Origin: Flavobacteriaceae bacterium
GTDB lineage: Bacteria > Bacteroidota > Bacteroidia > Flavobacteriales > Flavobacteriaceae
Length of the DNA: 37,148 bases
NCBI GenBank assembly: GCA_024232495.1
Contig: JAAEPP010000530.1
Span: 1 to 37,148 of the forward strand
Reading direction: 5' to 3'
The stretch's first letter is position 1; each line of letters opens with the position of its first letter. The notes under the pieces are model-generated. The model ran no database searches and had not been told where the DNA came from. It was given only the letters and a program-made list of their open reading frames with translations. Of the stretch, positions 23,794 through 32,808 are shown one piece after another. The position numbers were made by a program, and so were the translations under genes.

Positions 23794-24819
23794 TTGAAAT
23801 TTACAGCAGCGCAAATCGCAGTTATTTTAGAAGGTGAAGTTGAAGGGAACCCTGAAATTGAAGTTTCTAAACTTTCGAAAATTGAAGAAGGAGGGCCAGA
23901 AAGCTTAAGTTTTCTTGCAAATCCAAAATACACACAGTTCATATATACTACCAAGGCCTCAATAGTTATTGTCAATAAGATTTTCAAGGCTGAAAAAGAA
24001 ATCAATAGTACTTTGATAAGAGTCGAAGACGCTTATAAATCTTTTTCAAAACTATTGGAATATTACAATCAAGTAAAAATGAATAAAACAGGAATCGAAA
24101 ATCCTGTTTTTATATCAAAAAGTGCAATATATGGTGAAAATATCTATATAGGAGCTTTTGCATATTTAGGAGAAAATATTAAGATTGGAAATAACACAAA
24201 AATTTATCCTAATGTTTATATCGGTGATAATGTAACCATTGGAGACAATGTAATATTATTTTCTGGAGCTAAAATATACTCTGATACCATAATTGGAGAT
24301 AATTGCGTAATTCATAGTAGTGCTATTTTAGGAGCTGATGGATTTGGATTTGCACCAAATGAAAAAGGTGAGTTTATAAAGGTGCCACAAACCGGGAATG
24401 TTATAATTGAAGATAATGTTGATGTTGGTGCTGCGACCTCAATTGATAGAGCTACTTTGGGTTCTACTATTATAAGAAAAGGTGTTAAACTTGATAATCA
24501 TATACAAATTGCACACAATGTAGAAATTGGAAAAAATACTGTTATTGCTGCACAAACCGGAATAGCTGGTTCAACAAAAATCGGTGAAAATTGTATGATA
24601 GGTGGGCAAGTTGGGATTGTTGGACATATTACTATAGGGAATAATGTAAAAATTCAAGCACAAAGTGGTATAGGTAGAAGCGTGAAAGATAACGAGATAT
24701 TACAAGGCTCACCAGCTTTACCTTATAGTGATTATAACAAGAGTTATGTTTATTTTAAAAATTTACCAAAAACTATGAATAGAATAAATATATTAGAGAA
24801 AACTATTACCAATGACTAG
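23794..24819 (+). CDS. lpxD: UDP-3-O-(3-hydroxyacyl)glucosamine N-acyltransferase
   Basis: Third step of lipid A synthesis: transfers a 3-hydroxyacyl chain from ACP to the 2-amino group of UDP-3-O-acyl-glucosamine. The 341 residues have an N-terminal uridine-binding domain (1-100) and a left-handed beta-helix of hexapeptide repeats (about 105-310). GADGFGFAPNEKGEF (180-194) and the catalytic His241 in IQIAHNVEIG are intact. The start is TTG at 23794: the family N-terminus MKFTAAQIA begins exactly there, and a stop at 23770 closes the frame above. It overlaps lpxC/fabZ by eight bases. Confidence 0.95.
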   Translation: MKFTAAQIAVILEGEVEGNPEIEVSKLSKIEEGGPESLSFLANPKYTQFIYTTKASIVIVNKIFKAEKEINSTLIRVEDAYKSFSKLLEYYNQVKMNKTGIENPVFISKSAIYGENIYIGAFAYLGENIKIGNNTKIYPNVYIGDNVTIGDNVILFSGAKIYSDTIIGDNCVIHSSAILGADGFGFAPNEKGEFIKVPQTGNVIIEDNVDVGAATSIDRATLGSTIIRKGVKLDNHIQIAHNVEIGKNTVIAAQTGIAGSTKIGENCMIGGQVGIVGHITIGNNVKIQAQSGIGRSVKDNEILQGSPALPYSDYNKSYVYFKNLPKTMNRINILEKTITND

Positions 24820-26218
24820 TCTAGATATCAAACAAAAAACAATAGCTAAAGAAGTTTCTCTTTCTGGTGTAGGTTTACATACTGGAAAATCTGTAACAAT
24901 GACCTTTAAACCTGCTCCAGAAAATTATGGTTATTCGTTTATTCGTGTAGATTTAGAAGGGAAACCACTAATAGAAGCAGATGCAAATTACGTAGTTACT
25001 ACTCAAAGAGGTACAAATCTTGAAAAACACGGTGTCACTATTAACACTTCAGAGCACGTGTTAGCTGCGTTAGTTGGATTAGGTATTGATAATTGTATTA
25101 TTGAGCTAGACGCTTCCGAACCACCGATTATGGACGGATCATCTAAATTTTTCATTGAGAAACTCGAATTAGCAGGATTTAGAGAACAAGAAGCTTTTGT
25201 TGAAGAATATGTAGTTAAAGATATTATAACCTACAAGGATGAGAAAACAGGTAGCGAAATAATAGTTATGCCCTCTGATAATTACCAATTAACAACGATG
25301 GTAGATTTTGGTACTAACATATTAGGTACGCAAAATGCATCAATTGATGATATCTCTGAATTTAAATCTGAAATATCAGATTCCAGAACTTTTAGTTTTT
25401 TACATGAAATAGAAATGCTTTTAGATAATGGTTTGATAAAAGGTGGAGATTTAAATAATGCTATTGTTTATGTAGACAAAGAATTGTCGCCTGAAACGAT
25501 GGATAAGTTGCGTGTTGCTTTTGGAAAAGATAATATCTCTGTAAAACCAAATGGTATTCTAGATAATTTGAATTTACACCATCCCAATGAAGCTGCAAGA
25601 CATAAACTTCTTGATGTTATAGGGGATTTAGCATTGGTAGGGACTCGAATAAGAGGTAAGGTAATTGCTAATAAGCCTGGACATTTTGTAAATACACAGT
25701 TTGCAAAAAAATTATCTAAAATTATCAAATTAGAAAAAAGAAATAAAGTTCCAGTTTTTGATTTACAAAAAGAGCCAGTCAAAGATATCAATGCTATTAT
25801 GGAAGTTTTGCCTCATAGACCTCCCTTTTTATTTGTAGATAAAATATTGGACTTGACAGAAACTCGCGTTGTTGGGTTAAAAAATGTTACTATGAATGAA
25901 CCTTTTTTTGAAGGTCATTTTCCAGGAGCACCCGTTATGCCAGGAGTATTAATTGTAGAGGCTATGGCTCAGGCAGGAGGGATTTTAGCTTTAAGTAAAG
26001 TTCCAGACCCTGAAAATTATCTTACCTATTTTTTAAAAATAAATAATGTTAAGTTTAAAAAGCAAGTAAATCCAGGCGATACATTAATTTTTGATCTTAC
26101 TTTAGATGAACCAATTAGGAGGGGAATCTGTACAATGACAGGAAAGGCATATGTAAATGGTGTATTAGTCACTGAGGCTGAATTAATGGCTCAAATTGTA
26201 AAAACTAAAAACTTATAA
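24812..26218 (+). CDS. lpxC/fabZ: Fused LpxC deacetylase and FabZ dehydratase
   Basis: A 468-residue fusion typical of Bacteroidota. Residues 1 to about 310 are LpxC, the zinc deacetylase that makes the committed step of lipid A synthesis, with zinc ligands His82 (SEHVLAALVG), His264 and Asp268 (ARHKLLDVIGD) and the acid His291 (KPGHFVNTQFA). Residues from about 322 on are FabZ, the 3-hydroxyacyl-ACP dehydratase, with LPHRPPFLFVD and the catalytic His369 and Glu383 (EGHFPGAPVMPG, VEAMAQAGG). The fusion joins two enzymes that compete for the 3-hydroxyacyl-ACP pool. It is coupled to lpxD (overlap) and lpxA (no gap). Confidence 0.97.
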   Translation: MTSLDIKQKTIAKEVSLSGVGLHTGKSVTMTFKPAPENYGYSFIRVDLEGKPLIEADANYVVTTQRGTNLEKHGVTINTSEHVLAALVGLGIDNCIIELDASEPPIMDGSSKFFIEKLELAGFREQEAFVEEYVVKDIITYKDEKTGSEIIVMPSDNYQLTTMVDFGTNILGTQNASIDDISEFKSEISDSRTFSFLHEIEMLLDNGLIKGGDLNNAIVYVDKELSPETMDKLRVAFGKDNISVKPNGILDNLNLHHPNEAARHKLLDVIGDLALVGTRIRGKVIANKPGHFVNTQFAKKLSKIIKLEKRNKVPVFDLQKEPVKDINAIMEVLPHRPPFLFVDKILDLTETRVVGLKNVTMNEPFFEGHFPGAPVMPGVLIVEAMAQAGGILALSKVPDPENYLTYFLKINNVKFKKQVNPGDTLIFDLTLDEPIRRGICTMTGKAYVNGVLVTEAELMAQIVKTKNL

Positions 26219-27001
26219 ATGAATCAACCACTAGCTTACGTTCATCCGGGCGCAAAAATTGCTAAAAATGTAGTTATTGAACCTTTTACAACGATACATA
26301 ATAATGTTGTAATTGGAGAGGGCACCTGGATTGGATCCAATGTAACTATTATGGAAGGGGCCCGAATAGGTAAAAACTGTAATATTTTTCCTGGTTCAGT
26401 TATCTCTGCAGTCCCTCAAGATTTAAAATTTCAAGACGAAGAAACTATTGTCGAAATTGGTGATAACACAACATTACGAGAGTATGTTACCATTAATCGA
26501 GGAACGGTAGATAAAGGTAAAACCGTCGTCGGAAAAAATTGTTTAATTATGGCTTATTGTCATATCGCACACGATTGTGTTGTGGGTGATAATTGTATCT
26601 TTTCAAACAATAGTACTTTAGCTGGTCACGTAACCGTAGGAAATCATGTAATTTTAGCTGGTATGACTGCCGTTCATCAATTTTGTACTATTGGCCAACA
26701 TGCATTTATTACTGGTGGTTCGCTAGTAAGAAAAGACGTACCACCTTTTGTTAAAGGAGCCAGGGAACCAATGTCTTACGTAGGTATAAATTCCATTGGA
26801 TTGCGAAGAAGAGGTTTTAAATCTGAAAAAATAAGAGAAATCCAAAATATATATAGAATATTATATCAAAAAAGCTTTAATAACACCCAAGCAGCTAGGT
26901 TAATTGAAGCTGAAATGGAAGCAACTAACGAAAGAGACGAAATATTACAATTTATAAAAAATTCTAAGCGGGGAATAATGAAAGGTTATTTTTCTAATTA
27001 A
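26219..27001 (+). CDS. lpxA: UDP-N-acetylglucosamine O-acyltransferase
   Basis: First step of lipid A synthesis: transfers a 3-hydroxyacyl chain to the 3-OH of UDP-GlcNAc. The 260 residues form a left-handed beta-helix (about 8-190) and a C-terminal helical part. His115 and His118 in CHIAHDC match E. coli His122 and the catalytic His125. VPQDLKF (65-71) and GVKRRG-like NSIGLRRRGF are family marks. The ATG follows the lpxC/fabZ stop without a gap. Confidence 0.96.
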   Translation: MNQPLAYVHPGAKIAKNVVIEPFTTIHNNVVIGEGTWIGSNVTIMEGARIGKNCNIFPGSVISAVPQDLKFQDEETIVEIGDNTTLREYVTINRGTVDKGKTVVGKNCLIMAYCHIAHDCVVGDNCIFSNNSTLAGHVTVGNHVILAGMTAVHQFCTIGQHAFITGGSLVRKDVPPFVKGAREPMSYVGINSIGLRRRGFKSEKIREIQNIYRILYQKSFNNTQAARLIEAEMEATNERDEILQFIKNSKRGIMKGYFSN

Positions 27002-27013
27002 TAAAAAAAAATT

Positions 27014-27580
27014 ATGGCAAGTACTTCAGACATAAGAAAAGGGTTGTGTATTAAATACAATCACGATATTTATAAAATTATTGAGTTTTTACATGTAAAA
27101 CCTGGAAAAGGCCCTGCATTTGTGAGAACAAAACTAAAAAGTGTAACGTCCGGAAAAGTTATAGACAATACCTTCTCTGCTGGTCATAAAATAGAAGATA
27201 TAAGAGTTGAAACACACAAATTTCAATATTTATACAATGATGGCGATACCTACCATTTTATGAACAATGAAGATTATTCTCAAATTCAACTAGAAAAAGA
27301 CTCCTTGGATACACCCGAATTGATGAAAGAAGGAGAAACGGTTACTATTCAAATCAATACCGAAGATAGTATGCCGCTTTCTGTAGATTTGCCTGCCCAT
27401 GTAATATTAGAAGTGACTAGTACTGAACCTGGAGTAAAAGGAAATACAGCTACAAATGCTACTAAACCAGCTATTGTAGAAACGGGTGCGAAAATAAATG
27501 TACCATTATTTATTAATGAAGGTGATAAAATCAGAATCGATACAGACAAAGGTAACTACCAAGAGCGTATTAAGGATTAA
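27014..27580 (+). CDS. efp: Elongation factor P
   Basis: A translation factor that rescues ribosomes stalled at polyproline stretches. The 188 residues contain the KOW-like domain I, with the modified-loop Lys32 in HVKPGKGPAF, and two OB domains; the C-terminus reads PLFINEGDKIRIDTDKGNYQERI. No modification enzyme (EpmA, EarP or YmfI type) is in the window. The gene lies 12 bases after lpxA and 11 bases before the second LpxD-like gene, inside the lipid A operon, an order I recall from other flavobacteria. Confidence 0.96.
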   Translation: MASTSDIRKGLCIKYNHDIYKIIEFLHVKPGKGPAFVRTKLKSVTSGKVIDNTFSAGHKIEDIRVETHKFQYLYNDGDTYHFMNNEDYSQIQLEKDSLDTPELMKEGETVTIQINTEDSMPLSVDLPAHVILEVTSTEPGVKGNTATNATKPAIVETGAKINVPLFINEGDKIRIDTDKGNYQERIKD

Positions 27581-27591
27581 ATACTAAAATC

Positions 27592-28530
27592 ATGAAATTT
27601 ACGTCAGGACAAAGCTTATCAAAAATTGCAAATCTCTTAGAATGTAATTTTATTGGAAATGCTGATTTTCCTGTGCTAGGTATGAATGAAATTCATGTAG
27701 TTGAAAAAGGCGATATTGTTTTTGTTGATCACCCAAAATATTATGACAAAGCTCTTGAATCTAAAGCTAGTATTATCTTAATAAATAAAGAAGTTAATTG
27801 CCCGCCTGGAAAAGCATTGTTAATTTCAGAGGATCCTTTTAGAGATTTTAATAAACTAATACATCACTTTAATCCATTTATAGCTGCTACAGCGGTAATT
27901 TCTCCTACTTCAGAAATAGGAGAAAATACAATCATACAACCCAATGTATTTGTTGGAAATAATGTGAAAATTGGTAAAAATTGCTTAATTCATTCAAATG
28001 TGTGTCTCTATGATCATACAGTCGTTGGCGATAACGTAATTATACATAGTGGTACAATATTAGGAGCTGATGCTTTTTATTATAAAAATAGGCCAGAAAA
28101 GTATGATAAATTAGTTAGTGGAGGTAATGTGCTTATCAATAACAATGTTGAGATTGGTGCCTTATGTACAATTGACAGAGGTGTTACCGCTTCTACCGTT
28201 GTTGGCGAAGGGTCTAAAATTGACAATCAAGTTCATATAGGTCACGACACTGTCCTAGGAAAAAGGTGTTTAATAGCTTCTCAGGTAGGGATATCTGGCT
28301 GTGTTATTATCGAAGATTTTGTAACTATATGGGGGCAAGTAGGTGTCACCAGTGGTATAACTATAGGTGAGAAAGCAGTTATTTCTGCACAAAGTGGAGT
28401 TAGTAAATCTTTAGAGGGACATAAATCTTATTTTGGAACGCCTGCTGATGATTTTAGAAAAAAATATAAGGAAATTGCATCCATTAAATTAATTCCAGAA
28501 ATATTAGAAAAATTAGAAAAAATTAAATGA
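27592..28530 (+). CDS. Second LpxD-like hexapeptide acyltransferase
   Basis: A 312-residue paralog of LpxD, with the same N-terminus (MKFTSGQSLSKIANLL against MKFTAAQIAVILEG), the uridine-binding domain and a beta-helix. His218 in VHIGHDTVLG matches the LpxD catalytic His. The strongly conserved GADGFGFA motif, however, is GADAFYYK, and the ends differ. It may therefore use another acyl chain or another UDP-sugar, or be a backup LpxD. It is in the lipid A operon, 11 bases after efp, and overlaps the next gene by four bases. It is usually annotated as UDP-3-O-(3-hydroxymyristoyl)glucosamine N-acyltransferase. Confidence 0.85.
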   Translation: MKFTSGQSLSKIANLLECNFIGNADFPVLGMNEIHVVEKGDIVFVDHPKYYDKALESKASIILINKEVNCPPGKALLISEDPFRDFNKLIHHFNPFIAATAVISPTSEIGENTIIQPNVFVGNNVKIGKNCLIHSNVCLYDHTVVGDNVIIHSGTILGADAFYYKNRPEKYDKLVSGGNVLINNNVEIGALCTIDRGVTASTVVGEGSKIDNQVHIGHDTVLGKRCLIASQVGISGCVIIEDFVTIWGQVGVTSGITIGEKAVISAQSGVSKSLEGHKSYFGTPADDFRKKYKEIASIKLIPEILEKLEKIK

Positions 28531-28940
28531 GTAAATCCCCAAAACAAATAGTTAAAGAATTTCATCAAGCAAATATTATTAATGCTGAATTAGACTTTAA
28601 AAACTACTTTCACGAAGAATTAGTTTTGATATGGAATAGCGCCGATGGTTTATCCATAATGAATTATGACGATCTTATTGCTTTTTTTTCGGAGATTAGG
28701 AGAACCTATGAGGATTTACGAATAGAGATAAGTCATGTATTAAATGATGGTAATCACGTTACCATACGCTATAAACATTATGTTAGAACAATTGAAAACC
28801 CTGAAGAAGAATTAGGTATTTCCCATTTTATTGGTATTTGGGAAATAAAAGATCAAAAAATGTACAGGGGTCACCTTATAAGTCAGCCAGTTACCGATCA
28901 AGACGACACTACAGAATCGTATCACAAAGTTAAAGTATAA
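28527..28940 (+). CDS. NTF2-like / SnoaL-type small protein
   Basis: A 137-residue alpha+beta protein with the profile of the NTF2-like fold: an N-terminal helix (KQIVKEFHQANI), LDFKNYFHEELVLIWNSADG, then beta strands around VLNDGNHVTIRYKHYV and GTIGIWEI-like IGIWEIKDQKMYRGHLIS. No catalytic residues can be assigned with confidence. The ATG overlaps the stop of the second LpxD-like gene (ATGA), so it is the last gene of the lipid A operon and probably coupled to that acyltransferase. The role is unknown. Confidence 0.75.
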   Translation: MSKSPKQIVKEFHQANIINAELDFKNYFHEELVLIWNSADGLSIMNYDDLIAFFSEIRRTYEDLRIEISHVLNDGNHVTIRYKHYVRTIENPEEELGISHFIGIWEIKDQKMYRGHLISQPVTDQDDTTESYHKVKV

Positions 28941-28967
28941 AAGCCTCTAGAATTTTTACAAATAGCC

Positions 28968-28975
28968 TATATTTG
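28968..28975 (+). promoter_or_regulatory. -7 box of sucD
   Basis: TATATTTG matches TAnnTTTG in the 68-base gap after the lipid A operon, predicting a start near 28982 and a leader of about 27 bases. The -33 TTG is not obvious. Confidence 0.5.
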
Positions 28976-29008
28976 CGCCTAGAAAAAATCAATTAATATT
29001 ACATATAA

Positions 29009-29881
29009 ATGAGTGTTTTAGTAAATAAAGGTTCAAAAATTATAGTTCAAGGTTTCACTGGTGGAGAAGGAACTTTTCATGCAGGGCAAATGATAGATTA
29101 TGGTACCAATATTGTCGGTGGTGTTACCCCTGGTAAAGGAGGTCAAATTCATTTAGAAAAACCAGTTTTTAATACTGTTTTAGAAGCTGTTGAGAAAGTT
29201 GGAGCTGATACCTCTATTATTTTTGTTCCTCCTGCTTTTGCTGCAGATGCAATTATGGAAGCAGCGGAAGCTGGTATAAAAGTAATTATTACTATTACGG
29301 AAGGAATACCAGTAGCCGATATGATTAAGGCCTCCGATTATATAAAAAACAAAAATTGCAGACTGATTGGCCCAAACTGTCCAGGTGTTATTACACCAGA
29401 GGAAGCTAAGGTAGGTATTATGCCTGGTTTTGTATTTAAAAAAGGGAATGTTGGGGTGGTTTCAAAATCTGGTACACTAACTTATGAAGCAGCTGATCAA
29501 GTTGTAAAACAAGGGTTTGGTATATCAACCGCTATTGGAATAGGAGGCGATCCAATTATTGGAACAACGACTAAAGACGCAGTAGAAATGTTAATTAATG
29601 ATGATGAAACTAATTGTGTAGTAATGATTGGTGAAATTGGAGGAAATTTAGAGGCAGATGCTGCCAAATGGTACAAAGAAAGTGGTAGTAAAAAACCAGT
29701 TGTTGGTTTTATAGCTGGCGAAACTGCACCTGCAGGAAGAACCATGGGGCACGCCGGAGCAATTGTTGGAGGAAGTGATGATACAGCTCAAGCAAAAAAG
29801 AAAATTATGAGAGCACATGGTATCCATGTGGTAGATTCTCCCGCTGAAATTGGATTAAAGGTAAAAGAAATATTAGGTTAA
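29009..29881 (+). CDS. sucD: Succinate-CoA ligase alpha subunit
   Basis: Alpha subunit of succinyl-CoA synthetase in the TCA cycle, making ATP or GTP from succinyl-CoA. The 290 residues show the CoA-binding N-terminal domain ([20 protein letters not shown]), [11 protein letters not shown], and the phosphohistidine loop with His248 in [13 protein letters not shown]. No sucC (beta subunit) is in the window, so the two subunits are encoded at separate loci, which I believe is usual in flavobacteria. It has its own promoter, and fabG follows after 58 bases. Confidence 0.96.
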   Translation: MSVLVNKGSKIIVQGFTGGEGTFHAGQMIDYGTNIVGGVTPGKGGQIHLEKPVFNTVLEAVEKVGADTSIIFVPPAFAADAIMEAAEAGIKVIITITEGIPVADMIKASDYIKNKNCRLIGPNCPGVITPEEAKVGIMPGFVFKKGNVGVVSKSGTLTYEAADQVVKQGFGISTAIGIGGDPIIGTTTKDAVEMLINDDETNCVVMIGEIGGNLEADAAKWYKESGSKKPVVGFIAGETAPAGRTMGHAGAIVGGSDDTAQAKKKIMRAHGIHVVDSPAEIGLKVKEILG

Positions 29882-29939
29882 ATTTTACTATTTCGTTTTA
29901 GCGAACAAACTATATATTGATATTTATTAAAACAACATT

Positions 29940-30689
29940 ATGATGAACTTATTAGAAGGTAAAACTGCAATCATTACTGGAGGAAGTAGAGGTATAGGAA
30001 AGGCAATTGTTGAAATTTTTGTTAAACAAGGAGCTAATGTTGCTTTCACTTATAGTTCATCCTCAGATGCTGCAAAGGCTATTGAAAATAAATTATCATC
30101 TAAAAATGTAAAGGTTAAAAGTTATAAGAGTGATGCTTCAAATTTTGAAGAAGCACAACTACTCGCGGCTTCAGTTTTAGAGGAATTCGGCTCAATTGAT
30201 ATTCTTGTAAATAATGCTGGAATTACAAAAGATAATCTACTTATGCGAATGAGCGAAGAAGATTTCGACCGAGTAATTCAAGTAAATTTAAAATCTGTTT
30301 TTAATATGACTAAGGCTGTACAGCGAACCATGTTAAAACAACGTAAAGGATCCATTATAAATATGAGTTCAGTTATTGGAGTTAAAGGAAATGCAGGACA
30401 AAGTAATTATGCGGCTTCTAAGGCCGGAATTATAGGCTTTACAAAATCAATGGCTATTGAATTAGGATCTAGAAATATAAGAAGTAATGCTATAGCTCCA
30501 GGGTTTATTGTTACTGAAATGACTGAAGAATTAGGTGAAGAAACTATTAAACAATATTTTGAAGCGATTCCTTTAAAACGCGGAGGTACTCCTGAGGAAA
30601 TTGCAAATACCTGTGTTTTTTTAGGAAGTGATATGTCTTCTTATTTAACTGGGCAGGTATTAAACGTAGATGGCGGTATGTTAACTTAA
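29940..30689 (+). CDS. fabG: 3-oxoacyl-ACP reductase
   Basis: A short-chain dehydrogenase/reductase of 249 residues that reduces 3-oxoacyl-ACP with NADPH in fatty acid synthesis. TGGSRGIG (13-20) is the cofactor motif. NNAG (91-94) and the catalytic set Ser144, Tyr157 and Lys161 (SNYAASKAG) are intact. It ends VLNVDGGMLT as FabG proteins do. The start could be either of two adjacent ATGs (29940 or 29943). SDR enzymes are hard to tell apart, but the length, the C-terminus and VNLKSVFNMTKAV favour FabG. No acpP or fabF is adjacent. Confidence 0.88.
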   Translation: MMNLLEGKTAIITGGSRGIGKAIVEIFVKQGANVAFTYSSSSDAAKAIENKLSSKNVKVKSYKSDASNFEEAQLLAASVLEEFGSIDILVNNAGITKDNLLMRMSEEDFDRVIQVNLKSVFNMTKAVQRTMLKQRKGSIINMSSVIGVKGNAGQSNYAASKAGIIGFTKSMAIELGSRNIRSNAIAPGFIVTEMTEELGEETIKQYFEAIPLKRGGTPEEIANTCVFLGSDMSSYLTGQVLNVDGGMLT

Positions 30690-30738
30690 GTTAATATTCT
30701 ATCTATCTTAGTATTGGTTCCTTATTAACAGACAGTAA

Positions 30739-32775
30739 ATGACCATACAGACGCTATTATTTATTTTTTTTACTTTTTTAGTTTCCGTTATCTTGGCGAC
30801 ATACCAGTATGCCTATAAAACAAAATTCACCACCAAGGCTAAATGGATATATGGAAGCTTACGGTTTATAACTTTTTTTTCATTCTTCATTCTATTAATT
30901 AATCCAAAATTTAAGACAAATAGTTATTTTTCAGTAAAACCTAGTCTTCCTGTATTAATAGATAATTCTGAATCTATAAATGAATTTAATCAAGGCAATA
31001 AAGTTATTGCTTTAATTAAAACAATAAGCGAAAACAGAATACTAAACGATAAATTTGATGTTGAATATTATACATTCGGCACCGAATTAAAGTTAATGGA
31101 TTCATTAATATTTGATGAAAAAACAACCAATATATACGATGCTTTAAATTTAACAAATTCTATTTATAAACAGGAAATAGCCCCAACACTGTTTGTCACT
31201 GATGGAAATCAAACTCTGGGTAGTGATTATGAATACATCGCCTCACAATTTAAGAATCCTATCTATCCAATTATAGTTGGTGATTCAATAAAGTATTCAG
31301 ATTTAAAAATAGAGTCAATTTTTTCCAATCGATATACATTCTTAAAAAATCAATTTCCTGTCGAATTAACTATTGTTTACCAGGGCACTTCACCGGTAAA
31401 ATCCAATCTAGAAATAAAAAGGGGAAGTACTCTAGTACATCGTCAAAGTTTAACTTTTTCTGAAACCGATAATGCAAAAATTATACAAGTTATCTTACCT
31501 TCTTCTGAAATTGGTTTGCAAAAATATTCTGCTCAAATTTATCCATTAACTAATGAAAAAAACACTCAAAATAACACTAAAGAGTTTGCTGTTGAAGTCA
31601 TTGATCAGTCTACAAATATACTCTTAGTAAGTGATATAAAACATCCAGATGTTGGTGTCATAAAAAAATCAATAGAAAGTAATGAACAGCGAATCGTAAC
31701 TATAAATACTCCTGATGAAGCCTTAAAAAATTTAATAGATTCTCAATTAATTGTTCTTTATCAACCCAACAGAAATTTTTCAGCATTATTCCAGGAAATT
31801 AAAAAATTAAATAAAAATACTTTTACTTTCACTGGTCTCCAGACCGATTGGAGTTTTTTAAATAGCAATCAAATAAATTTCACTAAAGAAATTACCAATC
31901 AGAAAGAACTTTCGGTAGGAGATTTAAACGCAAATTTTAGTTATTTTTTAACTGAGGATATTGGTTTTTTAGATTTTAGACCTCTAAATACATTTTTTGG
32001 GACGTTAACAATTTTAAATAAAAGTGAATCTTTACTTGACCAATATATCAATGGTTATCGTACGGGGTCTCCATTATTAGCAATTATTGAATCAAATCTT
32101 CGTCGGGAAGCGATATGGGATGGTGAAGGGTTGTGGAAATGGAGAGCACAATCATTTATAGAATCACAAGACCATAGAAAGTTTGATCTATTTATGGGAA
32201 ATATCATTCAATATTTAGCCAGTAATAAAAAAAGAAGTAGACTAGAATTAAATTTTAAAAATATTTATTATAATAATAATTCAATAAAAATTTCAGCTCA
32301 ATTTTTTGATAAAAACTTTGTTTTTAACCCAAATGCAAATATTTCAATTACGATTAAAAATATTGAAACGAAAGAATCATTTATTAGCCCCTTAATACTA
32401 AAAGAAAATTATTACGAAATCGATTTAAGTACTATGGATGCTGGCGATTATTCTTTTAGTGTGATTCTAGAGGATGACGTAAAATTAACTAGAACAGGAA
32501 CTTTTACAATTTTTGATTATCATATTGAGCAACAATTTTTAAATGCAGATGTAACAAAACTAACACGATTAGCTACTAATACAAATGGAGATATCTCCTT
32601 TTTGTCAGATTCCTATAAGGTTTTAGAGGATTTAGCTAATAATGATAGTTTTAAACAAATTCAAAAAAAATCAGAAATTATAAAACCTTTGATTGAATTC
32701 AAATACATATTGATGCTAATAATTATATCTTTGTCTTTGGAATGGTTGATGAGAAAATATAACGGATTAACCTAA
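30739..32775 (+). CDS. Membrane-anchored vWA-domain protein
   Basis: A 678-residue protein with two N-terminal membrane segments (about 5-22 and 40-56), a large extracytoplasmic region and a C-terminal membrane segment (about 655-672). The first domain has a MIDAS-type DxSxS motif (LIDNSESI, Asp75, Ser77, Ser79) and a VTDGNQTLGS segment, so it is a von Willebrand A-like domain. The middle and C-terminal parts look like beta-sandwich modules (LEIKRGSTLVHRQS..., SFSVILEDDVKLTRTGTF). The overall plan is similar to BatA-like or glutamine-amidotransferase-like membrane proteins of Bacteroidota. The function is unknown. It is followed by the prohibitin-like gene after 33 bases. Confidence 0.75.
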   Translation: MTIQTLLFIFFTFLVSVILATYQYAYKTKFTTKAKWIYGSLRFITFFSFFILLINPKFKTNSYFSVKPSLPVLIDNSESINEFNQGNKVIALIKTISENRILNDKFDVEYYTFGTELKLMDSLIFDEKTTNIYDALNLTNSIYKQEIAPTLFVTDGNQTLGSDYEYIASQFKNPIYPIIVGDSIKYSDLKIESIFSNRYTFLKNQFPVELTIVYQGTSPVKSNLEIKRGSTLVHRQSLTFSETDNAKIIQVILPSSEIGLQKYSAQIYPLTNEKNTQNNTKEFAVEVIDQSTNILLVSDIKHPDVGVIKKSIESNEQRIVTINTPDEALKNLIDSQLIVLYQPNRNFSALFQEIKKLNKNTFTFTGLQTDWSFLNSNQINFTKEITNQKELSVGDLNANFSYFLTEDIGFLDFRPLNTFFGTLTILNKSESLLDQYINGYRTGSPLLAIIESNLRREAIWDGEGLWKWRAQSFIESQDHRKFDLFMGNIIQYLASNKKRSRLELNFKNIYYNNNSIKISAQFFDKNFVFNPNANISITIKNIETKESFISPLILKENYYEIDLSTMDAGDYSFSVILEDDVKLTRTGTFTIFDYHIEQQFLNADVTKLTRLATNTNGDISFLSDSYKVLEDLANNDSFKQIQKKSEIIKPLIEFKYILMLIIISLSLEWLMRKYNGLT

Positions 32776-32808
32776 CTAATTAATATTAACTAATATATTT
32801 ATAAATAG

